Below are positions 1 to 8,100 of a stretch of DNA of 64,000 nucleotides, piece after piece. The position numbers and the translations under genes were made by a program. The notes beneath the pieces are model-generated. The model saw only the letters and a program-made list of their open reading frames with translations, ran no database searches and was not told the origin of the DNA. Source of the stretch: Exiguobacterium qingdaonense (GTDB lineage: Bacteria; Bacillota; Bacilli; Exiguobacteriales; Exiguobacteriaceae); assembly GCF_018617855.1 (NCBI RefSeq), contig NZ_JACSKY010000001.1, positions 434,001 through 498,000 on the forward strand, written 5' to 3'. Numbering within the stretch: the first letter of the stretch is position 1; the number at the start of each line of letters is the position of its first letter.

Positions 1-1
1 C

Positions 2-1069
2 GTCGTCACATGGTCGGCAATCGCCTTTGGCGCGACGTTCCTCGTGGCTGCCATCGTCTCCCCGATGTGGGGGCGGTTGGCCGACCGAAAAGGAAGAAAG
101 CTGATGCTCATTCGAGCTAGTATCGGTATGGCCATCGTCATGTTTCTCATCAGCTTCGTCCAAGACGTGTATCAACTCGTCGGGCTGCGTTTACTCATGG
201 GTGCCGTATCCGGATTCATTTCAGCCGGCATCACGTTGGTCGCATCTCAAACTCCAAAAGAGAAAAGTGGCTGGGCGCTCGGTACCCTGTCGACCGGCGG
301 TATTACCGGTGGTCTACTCGGTCCCCTCATCGGCGGACTGCTCGCAGACTGGATTGGGCTTCGATCCGTTTTTCTCTTTACGGGAAGTGCACTCTTCCTG
401 ACATTCCTGGTCACGCTTTTGTTCGTAAAGGAAGATTTTGTTCCGGTGAAACGTGAAGAACTCGCCTCGATGAAATCGATTTTCGCTTCTCTCCGCCATC
501 CACAGTTGATTGTCGGACTGTTTGTGACAACGTTCCTCATCCAGTTCTCGACACAATCCATCGGACCGCTCTTGACGTTATACGTTCGTGAACTGAATCC
601 ACATACGACCGCCCTCGCCTTCACGGCGGGCATCGTCGCCTCCGCCCCTGGTTTGGCCGCCCTCTTCTCGGCGCAACGTTTAGGACGCTTGTCGGACCGT
701 TACGGGGCAGAACGGATCTTGTTTTGGGCACTGCTCCTCTATAGCATCTTCTTGATTCCTCAAGCGTTCGTCACCTCAACGACCCAACTTATCCTGTTAC
801 GTTTCGGAATCGGGTTCGCAACGGCCGCTTTGATGCCGTCCGTTCAATCATTGCTACGCCAGCATACACCCGTCTCTGCGACCGGAAGAATCTTTTCTTA
901 CAACCAGTCCGCTCAGTTTATCGGAAACTTGCTCGGACCGTTATTCGGTTCTCAAATCGTGGCACACTTCGGCTTTTCGGCATTGTTCATCATCACGGGA
1001 TTGATTATGGTCACGAATGCCTTCTTAGAGCGGACGAACGCCCAGTCGCTCCAGCTCGATACAAAATAA
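2..1069 (+). CDS. MFS multidrug-type exporter (5' end outside window)
   Basis: The frame is open from base 2 with no start, so the gene begins left of the window; 355 residues are visible. The loop 2-3 signature GRLADRKGRK lies near visible residue 20 and its second-half copy GRLSDRYGAERI near residue 225, with about ten hydrophobic segments between and around them. This is the major facilitator fold, closest to the 12-helix DHA1 drug:proton antiporters; roughly the first one and a half helices are missing. The substrate cannot be read from the sequence. It converges on the PhoH-family gene and shares a terminator with it. Confidence 0.85.
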   Translation, partial: VVTWSAIAFGATFLVAAIVSPMWGRLADRKGRKLMLIRASIGMAIVMFLISFVQDVYQLVGLRLLMGAVSGFISAGITLVASQTPKEKSGWALGTLSTGGITGGLLGPLIGGLLADWIGLRSVFLFTGSALFLTFLVTLLFVKEDFVPVKREELASMKSIFASLRHPQLIVGLFVTTFLIQFSTQSIGPLLTLYVRELNPHTTALAFTAGIVASAPGLAALFSAQRLGRLSDRYGAERILFWALLLYSIFLIPQAFVTSTTQLILLRFGIGFATAALMPSVQSLLRQHTPVSATGRIFSYNQSAQFIGNLLGPLFGSQIVAHFGFSALFIITGLIMVTNAFLERTNAQSLQLDTK

Positions 1070-1096
1070 CGCCGAGTACGAAACTCGGCGTTATTT
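1068..1096. terminator. Bidirectional intrinsic terminator
   Basis: Ten-base arms AACGCCGAGT and ACTCGGCGTT flank a five-base loop. They overlap the stop codon of the MFS gene and lie 10 bases beyond the PhoH-family stop. T-runs are short on both sides. Confidence 0.75.
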
Positions 1097-1105
1097 GTGT
1101 GTCGC

Positions 1106-2422
1106 TTATAGTAAGTCTGCCGCGAGCCGGGCGAGTGAAGAACGCTCCCCTTTCACGAGTTGGACGTGTCCGAAGACGTTTTGTCCTTTAAAACGTTCCA
1201 CCGCGTACGTCAATCCGTTTGAATACTCATCTAAATACGGGTGATCGATCTGATATGGGTCCCCGACGAGTACGATTTTCGAGTTTTCCCCGACGCGAGT
1301 GAGAATCGTCTTGATCTCATGCTTCGTCAAGTTTTGTGCCTCGTCAATGATGATGAACTGGTCGGGCATGCTTCTGCCTCGAATATAAGTCAACGCTTCT
1401 AGTTGTATCGACTTCATCCCTGCCAAAATGTTACCGAGCTCGTCTTTAGAGTTGGCGTTGAATAAAAACTCTAAATTATCATAGATCGGTTGCATCCAAG
1501 GACGTAGCTTGTCTTCCATTTCCCCTGGCAAATAGCCGATATCGTTCCCCATCGGTACGACCGGACGAGCGACGACCAGCTTATTGTAACGCTGTTCATC
1601 CTCTACGAGTGAGAGCCCCGCCGCTAACGCGAGGAGCGTCTTCCCCGTACCGGCCTTTCCAAGCAATGTGACGAACGGGATGTCATCTCGGAGCAAAAGG
1701 TCAAGAGCCATCCGTTGTTGCACGTTTCGCGGATGGATTCCCCAAATGTGATCAGCGTCTAACGCCAATGGGCGTATGATCGGTTGTAACGCGTCGACGA
1801 CGGCGAGCGCACTGGCTTTTGAAATATTGCTTTTCAAGACGACAAACGCGTTTGGATACAATGCTTGCTTCGTCAACGCCGATGTCGGCAATTGACGCAC
1901 TTTATAAAATTCATCGATGATGGACTGGTCGACTTCGATTTCTCGATAGCCAGCGTAAAGATTGGTCGTATCGACGATATGGTCGGTCAAATAATCTTCT
2001 GCGTCGATTCCGATTGCATCTGCTTTGACACGGACTAATATATCTTTTGAGACGACGACGACCTTTCGATCTGCGTCATGCTCATATTGTTTCATAAGTT
2101 TTAAGGCGACGAGAAGGATTCGGTTATCATTCGTCATCACGTCGAACGGGATGTCACCTTGATGTTCGTGACTAATCTCGACGAAAAGATGACCACCATT
2201 TTCAAGCGGGACGCCATCGTGGAGTTTTCCCATCTTGCGAAGTTGGTCGAGGACACGTGACGTTTCTCGGGCATTCCGCCCGACCTCATCCATGTTTCTT
2301 TTTTTGCCATCTAGCTCTTCTAATACGATCGCCGGGATGACTACATCATGCTCGTCAAATTGAAATAAGGATAGCGGATCATGTAGGAGTACGTTCGTAT
2401 CAAGTACATACGTTTTTTTCAT
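1106..2422 (-). CDS. ylaK: PIN domain-PhoH family ATPase (YlaK-like)
   Basis: 438 residues. The N-terminal PIN domain has acidic residues typical of metal-dependent RNases (YVLDTNVLLHD at 5-15, then EELDGKKRN). The C-terminal PhoH ATPase has Walker A GKAGTGKT and Walker B IIIDEAQN. PIN-PhoH proteins are thought to couple ATP-driven RNA remodelling to RNA cleavage; the cellular target here is unknown. Length and order match B. subtilis YlaK, and the YlaL-like gene lies 33 bases upstream, so the two are probably co-transcribed. GAGGGG about 11 bases before the ATG is a usable ribosome-binding site. Confidence 0.9.
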   Translation of the reverse strand: MKKTYVLDTNVLLHDPLSLFQFDEHDVVIPAIVLEELDGKKRNMDEVGRNARETSRVLDQLRKMGKLHDGVPLENGGHLFVEISHEHQGDIPFDVMTNDNRILLVALKLMKQYEHDADRKVVVVSKDILVRVKADAIGIDAEDYLTDHIVDTTNLYAGYREIEVDQSIIDEFYKVRQLPTSALTKQALYPNAFVVLKSNISKASALAVVDALQPIIRPLALDADHIWGIHPRNVQQRMALDLLLRDDIPFVTLLGKAGTGKTLLALAAGLSLVEDEQRYNKLVVARPVVPMGNDIGYLPGEMEDKLRPWMQPIYDNLEFLFNANSKDELGNILAGMKSIQLEALTYIRGRSMPDQFIIIDEAQNLTKHEIKTILTRVGENSKIVLVGDPYQIDHPYLDEYSNGLTYAVERFKGQNVFGHVQLVKGERSSLARLAADLL

Positions 2423-2455
2423 AGACTTTGCCGCCCCTCGAATATAGGATGGTAT

Positions 2456-2905
2456 TCAAGAATGAAGACTGTCTTTCACTTCAAGGTCCAGTTTTTCCGC
2501 TGCACGGATATCATACGTTTTCGTAATTTCGGGCTGAGCGTAAGCTGCACCATAAAATGAGATGTTCCTCACTTCTTCGACATGTCCTTCGAAAAAACGA
2601 AGATGAAGGCTCGGTTTGATGGTCGGTTCAAACTCTCGGATGGATGATAGTAAGACATGGTAAGACTGACCATCTTCGATAAAGATGAGACCTACAGTTT
2701 TCTCAGTCGTCAATATGGTCACGATATGTGAATTTCTTGTCAATGCTAACCGAATCGTGACAGCGTCGAGTGCTTGCACCCAACTGATGGCGTGACTGAT
2801 CGGCCATCGCTTCGCTTCATCAAAACCGACGAGAAATGTTAGCGGCATATCGTTTAACAGGTGCTTTTGTGCTGCTGTTAACTCAAAAGTTGCCTTACTC
2901 GCCAT
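2456..2905 (-). CDS. YlaL-like conserved protein
   Basis: 149 residues, no signal peptide or membrane segment. It is mostly beta-rich with short helices, and the run around LTFLVGFDEAKRWP and IRLALTRNSHIVTI is compatible with an FMN-binding split-barrel (pyridoxamine-oxidase-like) fold, but I see no decisive cofactor motif. Its place just upstream of the PIN-PhoH gene is that of ylaL in B. subtilis, which is the main basis for the name. A GGAGGGGAG ribosome-binding site precedes the ATG. Function unknown. Confidence 0.65.
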   Translation of the reverse strand: MASKATFELTAAQKHLLNDMPLTFLVGFDEAKRWPISHAISWVQALDAVTIRLALTRNSHIVTILTTEKTVGLIFIEDGQSYHVLLSSIREFEPTIKPSLHLRFFEGHVEEVRNISFYGAAYAQPEITKTYDIRAAEKLDLEVKDSLHS

Positions 2906-2989
2906 TCAACTCCCCTCCTTTAACCGGGTATGGTTGTACCATTCTCCCTTATCGGTTCATTTCCCTGCTTTCAACAGATGAAATCATGC

Positions 2990-2995
2990 TATACT
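2990..2995 (+). promoter_or_regulatory. Probable -10 box of ylaI
   Basis: TATACT lies 26 bases before the ylaI start. The -35 region is weak. Confidence 0.4.
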
Positions 2996-3020
2996 CATCC
3001 TAGTAGAGGAAGGTGAGAAG

Positions 3021-3221
3021 ATGCGTGTAAAATGTTCTCTTTGCGATAAAATCGAAACGATCGACTCATGGTCGTTTGAGGCAAAACGATTGCGCAATAA
3101 ACCGGCTAAAACATATATGTGTCAAGAGTGTCAGGAGCGAATCAGCGAACGAACCGCCGAACGCGCCGCATCTGGACAATTCAAGTTATATCCAACATTT
3201 CGACAAAAACGAAATTGGTAA
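3021..3221 (+). CDS. ylaI: YlaI family zinc-ribbon protein (DUF2197)
   Basis: 66 residues. Two CxxC pairs (CSLC at residues 5-8, CQEC at 34-37) form a likely single zinc ribbon, followed by a basic Arg-rich tail. The opening MRVKCSLCDKIE and the KRLRNKPAKTYMC run are characteristic of the YlaI/DUF2197 family of Bacillales. Role unknown; the size and metal site suggest nucleic-acid or protein binding. AGGTGAG precedes the ATG. It is transcribed toward ylaH and has its own terminator. Confidence 0.88.
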   Translation: MRVKCSLCDKIETIDSWSFEAKRLRNKPAKTYMCQECQERISERTAERAASGQFKLYPTFRQKRNW

Positions 3222-3224
3222 TGC

Positions 3225-3256
3225 AAACGGGCGCCTCCGAAGAGACGCCCGTTTTT
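3225..3256. terminator. Intrinsic terminator after ylaI
   Basis: AAACGGGCG and CGCCCGTTT arms with a 12-base loop, followed on the + strand by eight T. It may also end ylaH transcription. Confidence 0.85.
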
Positions 3257-3257
3257 T

Positions 3258-3602
3258 TTATGATTCGACTGCATCTTGACGACGGTTCCACCAGAGGCGA
3301 CCACGATAGATCGCCAGAACGATTGCCATGACGGCAAGCACTTCCGGAATCGGCCAAGTGAAAAAGACGAGTGCCATCGTCCCTGCCCCGAGTGCGAGCA
3401 GAACATAGACGATCAGTGACTTCCACCACGCCAGTTGCTTTGCAAAACCGAGTTTGAACACAAGAATCGTCAATAGGATGACTGTGACAACGAGTGCATT
3501 GAATCCGACAGAAAAGTCATTTTGGTCGCTACCGACACCGAGCATCGAAGCGATCCATGGTACATCGATCTGTGTGATATCGATTGTTTGAGAAGCTTTC
3601 AA
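3258..3602 (-). CDS. ylaH: YlaH-like membrane protein
   Basis: 114 residues with three hydrophobic helices (about 32-50, 61-80 and 84-100) and an Arg-rich cytosolic end. It corresponds in size and position to YlaH of B. subtilis, next to typA and ylaI. It appears to start with TTG, nine bases after a strong AAAGGGGGA ribosome-binding site. It has no known catalytic motif and its function is unknown. It is separated from typA by a terminator, so it lies upstream of it on the same strand in reverse order. Confidence 0.75.
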   Translation of the reverse strand: MKASQTIDITQIDVPWIASMLGVGSDQNDFSVGFNALVVTVILLTILVFKLGFAKQLAWWKSLIVYVLLALGAGTMALVFFTWPIPEVLAVMAIVLAIYRGRLWWNRRQDAVES

Positions 3603-3649
3603 GACGAAGAATCCCCCTTTATTTCATACACATCCATTTTACACTATTC

Positions 3650-3679
3650 GAAACAAAAGGGAACGCCGAGGCGTTCCCT
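3650..3679 (-). terminator. Intrinsic terminator of typA
   Basis: AGGGAACGCC / GGCGTTCCCT arms with a short loop, followed on the minus strand by TTTTGTTT, 7 bases past the typA stop. Confidence 0.85.
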
Positions 3680-3685
3680 AGCTAC

Positions 3686-5530
3686 TTATTCTTTACCGAG
3701 TTTACGACGCTTGTCAGCTTTCTCGCGTTCGTTCTTATTCAACACTTTCTTACGGAGACGAATCGACTCCGGCGTGATTTCACAGTACTCGTCATCGTTC
3801 AAGAACGTGAGCGACTCTTCGAGTGAGAAGACGCGCGGACGTTTCAAGACTTGTGTCGAGTCTTTTGCCGAGGCACGCATGTTCGTCAACTGCTTCCCTT
3901 TAACGGCGTTAATGGCGAGGTCGACGTCTCGGTTACATTCACCGATAATCATCCCTTCGTATACGTCCGTACCCGGCTCGATGAAGATCGTTCCACGGTC
4001 TTCAAGTGCACCGATCGAGTAAGCCGTCGATTTCCCATTTTCGATACATACCATTACACCGCTACGGCGTCCACCGATGTCAGCAGAGATGAACGGACGA
4101 TACTCTTCGAACGTGTGGTTCAAAATTCCGTATCCGCGTGTTGCCGACAAGAACTCGTTACGATATCCGATGAGCCCACGTGACGGAACGATGAATTCCA
4201 TCCGTGTCTGTCCATTGTCGTTCGTGTTCATATTAGCGAGTTCACCTTTACGAAGACCGATCGATTCCATGACAGGGCCTGTGTACTCTTCCGGTACATC
4301 GATGAGAACTCGTTCGAACGGCTCAACTTTCGTGCCATCTTCATCTTCGCGAATGATTACTTGCGGTTTAGATACTTGTAGCTCATATCCTTCACGGCGC
4401 ATGTTTTCAATCAAAATACCGAGGTGAAGCTCACCGCGTCCTGATACGACCCACTGATCCGGTGAATCCGTGTTTTCGACGCGAAGTGAGACGTCAGTTT
4501 CAAGTTGCTTCATCAAACGTTCTTCGATTTTACGTGCTGTCACGAAATCGCCCTCACGTCCTGCAAATGGTGAGTTGTTTGTCATGAAGCGCATTTGAAG
4601 CGTTGGCTCATCGATACGAAGAAGCGGGAGTGCATCTTCTTCACCGACTGGCGTGACCGTCTCACCGACGTTGATATCTTCCATCCCTGCGATCGCAATC
4701 AAATCGCCAGCTTTCGCTTCTTCGATTTCAACACGTTTGAGTCCGAAGTAACCGAACAACTTCGTGACGCGAAGTTGTTTCACTGTACCGTCAGTCTTGC
4801 AAAGAGATACTTGTTCTCCGACTTTGATTCTTCCACGGAAGACACGACCGACACCGATTCGGCCAAGGTAGTTATCATAATCGAGCATCGTCACTTGGAA
4901 CTGAAGTGGCTCATCTGAATTATCGATTGGAGCCGGTGTGTTCTCGAGAATCGTGTCGAGTACGTGCGTGATTGTATCTTCTTGTTTCTCAGGATCAGGA
5001 TCGAACGAACTCGAACCGCTGACAGCCGATGTATAGACGACAGGGAATTCAAGTTGATCTTCATCTGCGCCAAGGTCAATCAAGAGATCGACGACTTCGT
5101 CGACAACGTCAAGCGGACGAACCATCGGCTTGTCGATTTTGTTGACAACGACGATTGGACGAAGTCCTTGGTCAAGTGCTTTTTTCAATACGAAACGAGT
5201 TTGTGGCATACAGCCCTCGCGCGCATCGACGACGAGGATGACCCCATCAACCATACGCATGATTCGTTCAACTTCCCCACCGAAGTCTGCGTGACCTGGT
5301 GTGTCGACGATGTTGATTCGTGTGTCTTTGAAATCGATTGCCGTGTTTTTAGCAAGAATCGTGATTCCGCGCTCACGCTCGATGTCATTTGAGTCCATCG
5401 CACGTTCTGCGACCGCCTCGTTCGTCCGGAATGTACCAGACTGTTTCAATAATTCATCGACTAACGTTGTTTTACCATGGTCAACGTGTGCGATGATGGC
5501 TACGTTACGAAGGTTTGTTCTTACGTTCAT
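3686..5530 (-). CDS. typA: Ribosome-associated GTPase TypA/BipA
   Basis: 614 residues, the usual family length. G1 AHVDHGKTT is at residues 14-22, switch-region RGIT and G3 DTPGHADF follow, and G4 is NKID. After the GTPase domain come the EF-Tu-like beta-barrel domain, EF-G-like domains III and V, and the TypA-specific C-terminal domain ending in a Lys/Arg-rich tail. TypA binds the 70S ribosome and supports 50S assembly and stress or cold adaptation. AGAGAGG lies nine bases before the ATG. It is transcribed divergently from ylaF. Confidence 0.97.
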   Translation of the reverse strand: MNVRTNLRNVAIIAHVDHGKTTLVDELLKQSGTFRTNEAVAERAMDSNDIERERGITILAKNTAIDFKDTRINIVDTPGHADFGGEVERIMRMVDGVILVVDAREGCMPQTRFVLKKALDQGLRPIVVVNKIDKPMVRPLDVVDEVVDLLIDLGADEDQLEFPVVYTSAVSGSSSFDPDPEKQEDTITHVLDTILENTPAPIDNSDEPLQFQVTMLDYDNYLGRIGVGRVFRGRIKVGEQVSLCKTDGTVKQLRVTKLFGYFGLKRVEIEEAKAGDLIAIAGMEDINVGETVTPVGEEDALPLLRIDEPTLQMRFMTNNSPFAGREGDFVTARKIEERLMKQLETDVSLRVENTDSPDQWVVSGRGELHLGILIENMRREGYELQVSKPQVIIREDEDGTKVEPFERVLIDVPEEYTGPVMESIGLRKGELANMNTNDNGQTRMEFIVPSRGLIGYRNEFLSATRGYGILNHTFEEYRPFISADIGGRRSGVMVCIENGKSTAYSIGALEDRGTIFIEPGTDVYEGMIIGECNRDVDLAINAVKGKQLTNMRASAKDSTQVLKRPRVFSLEESLTFLNDDEYCEITPESIRLRKKVLNKNEREKADKRRKLGKE

Positions 5531-5693
5531 GTAGTTATTCCTCTCTTATTTAAAAAGTTTCAGCTTTTCTTCAACTTAAAGAGTATAGCACACGTCACAG
5601 TACCTTTGTCGAGTGGAATCGACTGTGAACGTTTTCATCGGACGTTTTTTATCATACAATGGGGTAGACAAGAGAAAATAAGGAGGAATCTCC

Positions 5694-5873
5694 ATGCAAC
5701 TAATGTTTCTATTGATTGCCATGGCCGTCGTCGCCGGATTTGTCGGCATCGGGATCGGCGTCGCCGAAGGAAGTGCCGCCATCATATTAGGTAGTCTCGT
5801 ATTAAGTGGGATTGCGACTTTCTTTGGCATTCAACTACGCCGTCGCATCCTGTCCGATCGCCATTCTTCATAA
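5694..5873 (+). CDS. ylaF: YlaF-like small membrane protein (DUF5325-like)
   Basis: 59 residues starting MQLMFLLIAMAVV, preceded by an excellent AGGAGG site seven bases upstream. Two hydrophobic helices (about 2-22 and 28-46, Gly/Ala-rich) are followed by a basic end LRRRILSDRHSS. In B. subtilis the equivalent place next to typA holds ylaF, a two-helix protein of similar length, which is the basis for the name. Function unknown. It is followed at once by a strong bidirectional terminator. Confidence 0.65.
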   Translation: MQLMFLLIAMAVVAGFVGIGIGVAEGSAAIILGSLVLSGIATFFGIQLRRRILSDRHSS

Positions 5874-5911
5874 AAAAGGGGGTGCTCTGATCAATGTCAG
5901 AGCACCCTTTC
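5872..5911. terminator. Bidirectional intrinsic terminator
   Basis: Eleven-base arms GGGTGCTCTGA and TCAGAGCACCC with a six-base loop, flanked by an A-run on the left and TTT on the right. It serves ylaF and the converging phosphatase-acetyltransferase gene. Confidence 0.85.
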
Positions 5912-5924
5912 ATTACATGAACGA

Positions 5925-7175
5925 CTATAACGGACGAGTCAAACAGATCCGGTCACGTAAAGCCAACCCATCCTCTTCAATCTCACCGTAGCCATGATTG
6001 ATAAAATAATCCCGCTCTACCGAATCAAATCGGAAGCCGGCTTGCTGATAAAAACGTAACTGCATGATGCTTGAGTTCCCCGTACAGACGAGCAGTTCTT
6101 TCCCACCGAGCAACGTCGCCCGTTTCACCGCATCTTGTAGCATCCGCTGTCCGATCGTCTGGTTTTGACGTTCCGGTTTCACCGCGATGTTAACGAGTTC
6201 GAACCGGCTTCCCTCGCGTGCCACCAACATGTATGCTCCGACGATTTCCTTACCGAGCAACGCTCTGAACGTGCGTCCTTCTTCGAATTGTTCCCGAACC
6301 ATCGCTTCATTCGGGTTCGCCAGTACAAGAAGGTCTCGCACTTCTCCGTACGTTTCATGGGCGACGATGCGAAGGTCGGGCTTCGCTTCGGCCGTCACTT
6401 TTGCGATGACATAATGTTTCATGACGTCGTTCACAAACGACTCACTGCCTGCCAATACGGATGTTTTGCCATCGTATCGTATAGGTTCACCATACAACGT
6501 GACGACACGCCCTCCCACTTCTTCCACGAGTAACTTTCCGGCAGCATAATCCCACGGCATATTGCGCATCGTGATGTAGCCGTCCACCCGACCGGCAGCA
6601 AGCCAGGCTAATTCAAGTGACGCGGCCCCATGTGCCCGGGTGCCAACCGAATCTCGTACAATCGGTGCCAAAATCTCAGGAGCGATTTGATGATTCGGCG
6701 TGACCCATGTCGCGTTCATACTTAAGAAAGCGTCACGCACGTGATGTTCATGCAGTTTTGTCAACGTTCGCCCGTTCAATGTCGCCCCGTATCCTCTCCG
6801 AGCCATGAACATCTCATCCGCCATGACGTCATATACAAATCCATATTCAACGACCCCATCCACCATGATGGCGATTGAGATGGCAAACATACGTTTTTGA
6901 TGTATAAAGTTGAGCGTTCCATCAATCGGGTCGACGAACCAGACCGTCCCTGTCAGGGTGTCTGGTTGATCTGCCGTCCCTTCTTCCCCCATAATTTGAT
7001 GCTCGGGGAACGTTTTTTGAATGCGATGCACAATCAGTTGTTCCACCGCTCGATCAATCTCCGTGACCAGATCCCCTTTTCCGGTCTTTCGTTCCACTTC
7101 GTAGCTTTGATCGATCTCACGGCGAATCAACTCTCCCGCTTGTTTGATCAGATCGACTGCGAACCATTCTATCAT
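5925..7175 (-). CDS. Inositol-monophosphatase / GNAT acetyltransferase fusion
   Basis: 416 residues in two domains. Residues 1-262 are a complete IMPase/SuhB-type sugar phosphatase: GEE at 63-65, the metal-binding DPIDGT at 82-87, and WDYAAG at 208-213. Residues about 268-416 are a GNAT acyltransferase resembling B. subtilis YvbK: the acetyl-CoA loop QNQTIG (337-342) has Thr where Gly is usual, and CTGNSSIMQLRFYQQAGF follows. In B. subtilis YktC, the phosphatase of this locus, stands alone at about 265 residues. No stop or start signal separates the halves, so a single polypeptide is expected. The phosphatase may act on inositol or nucleotide phosphates; the acetylation target is unknown. GAGGTGATGATAG precedes the ATG. 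Confidence 0.9.
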   Translation of the reverse strand: MIEWFAVDLIKQAGELIRREIDQSYEVERKTGKGDLVTEIDRAVEQLIVHRIQKTFPEHQIMGEEGTADQPDTLTGTVWFVDPIDGTLNFIHQKRMFAISIAIMVDGVVEYGFVYDVMADEMFMARRGYGATLNGRTLTKLHEHHVRDAFLSMNATWVTPNHQIAPEILAPIVRDSVGTRAHGAASLELAWLAAGRVDGYITMRNMPWDYAAGKLLVEEVGGRVVTLYGEPIRYDGKTSVLAGSESFVNDVMKHYVIAKVTAEAKPDLRIVAHETYGEVRDLLVLANPNEAMVREQFEEGRTFRALLGKEIVGAYMLVAREGSRFELVNIAVKPERQNQTIGQRMLQDAVKRATLLGGKELLVCTGNSSIMQLRFYQQAGFRFDSVERDYFINHGYGEIEEDGLALRDRICLTRPL

Positions 7176-7204
7176 CTATCATCACCTCAACTGTATTGTA
7201 CCAA

Positions 7205-7234
7205 ACAAAAACCAGTATCCGCTCGGAATACTGG
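7205..7234 (-). terminator. Intrinsic terminator of the 62-residue gene
   Basis: CCAGTAT / ATACTGG arms, nine-base loop, then TTTTTG on the minus strand. Confidence 0.75.
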
Positions 7235-7251
7235 CTGAATGTGTGTATAGG

Positions 7252-7440
7252 TTAGGCTTCGAGACGCAATAATTCTTGGCGATACTTCTCTAACCGATGC
7301 TTACTAGCCTGAACTGTGGCATCATCTTGTGACGCCATCGCATCGAAAAGTGTTGCCAATTCATAATCAATCTCCAAGCGCAGCACCGGAATCCGTTTTT
7401 CTGCGTCTTTTCTTTTAAATGCCTCAATTACTTGTTTCAT
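7252..7440 (-). CDS. Small helical protein (YkzI-like by position)
   Basis: 62 residues from ATG at 7440; the in-frame GTG at 7452 would leave no spacing to the AAGGAG site and is rejected. The protein is strongly helical and charged, with a central EIDYELATLFDAM stretch and an amphipathic KHRLEKYRQELLRLEA end that could form a short coiled coil. It lies between the YktC-type phosphatase and the YktA-type UPF0223 gene, where B. subtilis has ykzI. Function unknown. A probable -10 TATACT lies at 7496-7501, with a CodY-like AT-rich box at 7528-7542 (13 of 15). Confidence 0.65.
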   Translation of the reverse strand: MKQVIEAFKRKDAEKRIPVLRLEIDYELATLFDAMASQDDATVQASKHRLEKYRQELLRLEA

Positions 7441-7638
7441 AAGATGCCACACTCCTTTTGTTGGGCTGCAAGTTACGGTTTAATGAGTTGAATTGAGTAT
7501 ATCAGATAAAAACCGAAAAAGAAAGAGAATTTTCTGACTATTTTGAATTTTTTATCTTAATGGATATATTCCCAATTCTGAAGCGCTTAAACCTGAATCG
7601 CTGTTAAAGAACTGTACCCGAATCAAAAAAGAATATAA

Positions 7639-7670
7639 CAAAAAACATGCCCGGATTGTCTCGGGCATGT
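7639..7670 (-). terminator. Intrinsic terminator of the UPF0223 gene
   Basis: ACATGCCCG / CGGGCATGT arms and TTTTTTG on the minus strand. Confidence 0.85.
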
Positions 7671-7676
7671 CTGGAC

Positions 7677-7943
7677 TTACATTTTGATTATTTTACTCGA
7701 AGATTTCTGAGCCGCTTGAACCGTACGATACGTAGAATATCCAGTCTGTTCATCATGAGCCGCGTTCAGTTGTTTCTCTTCCGCCTTAGATGTTACGATC
7801 TGTTTAAAGGCGCGATATGCGTCGAGGAAAACCTCTCGTTCGACGCCGCCTTCATTCGCTTGTGCGACGACACTGTAAAACTCGACGACATCAATCAATT
7901 CGTCTGTCGTCCAATCCGAATTGATCGGATAATTGATTTGCAT
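7677..7943 (-). CDS. yktA: UPF0223 family protein (YktA-like)
   Basis: 88 residues from ATG at 7943, chosen because GAGGTG sits six bases upstream and because the family begins with MxxxYPI; an upstream in-frame start would add a hydrophobic leader the family lacks. The family pattern is clear: YPINSDWTTDELIDVVEFY, a central DAYRAFKQIVTSKAEEKQ and GYSTYRTVQAAQ. It is a small all-helical cytosolic protein of unknown function. It is divergent from speA, as yktA lies next to speA in B. subtilis. Confidence 0.88.
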   Translation of the reverse strand: MQINYPINSDWTTDELIDVVEFYSVVAQANEGGVEREVFLDAYRAFKQIVTSKAEEKQLNAAHDEQTGYSTYRTVQAAQKSSSKIIKM

Positions 7944-8100
7944 ATTGTTCACCTCGAGACTTATTGTAACAACAAAAAAAAGTATTGCAAGTTGGGCCAT
8001 AAATCTCTATAGTTTTTTTGTTGCTACTTTTTGATGCCAACATATAACGAAACGTTATGATTCACTTCATAAATATACTGTTTTCAAGGGGGATTTACGA

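Noticed and set aside
4964-5392. 142-codon open frame antisense to typA
   Set aside because: Opposite the conserved GTPase domain, no ribosome-binding site, implausible composition.
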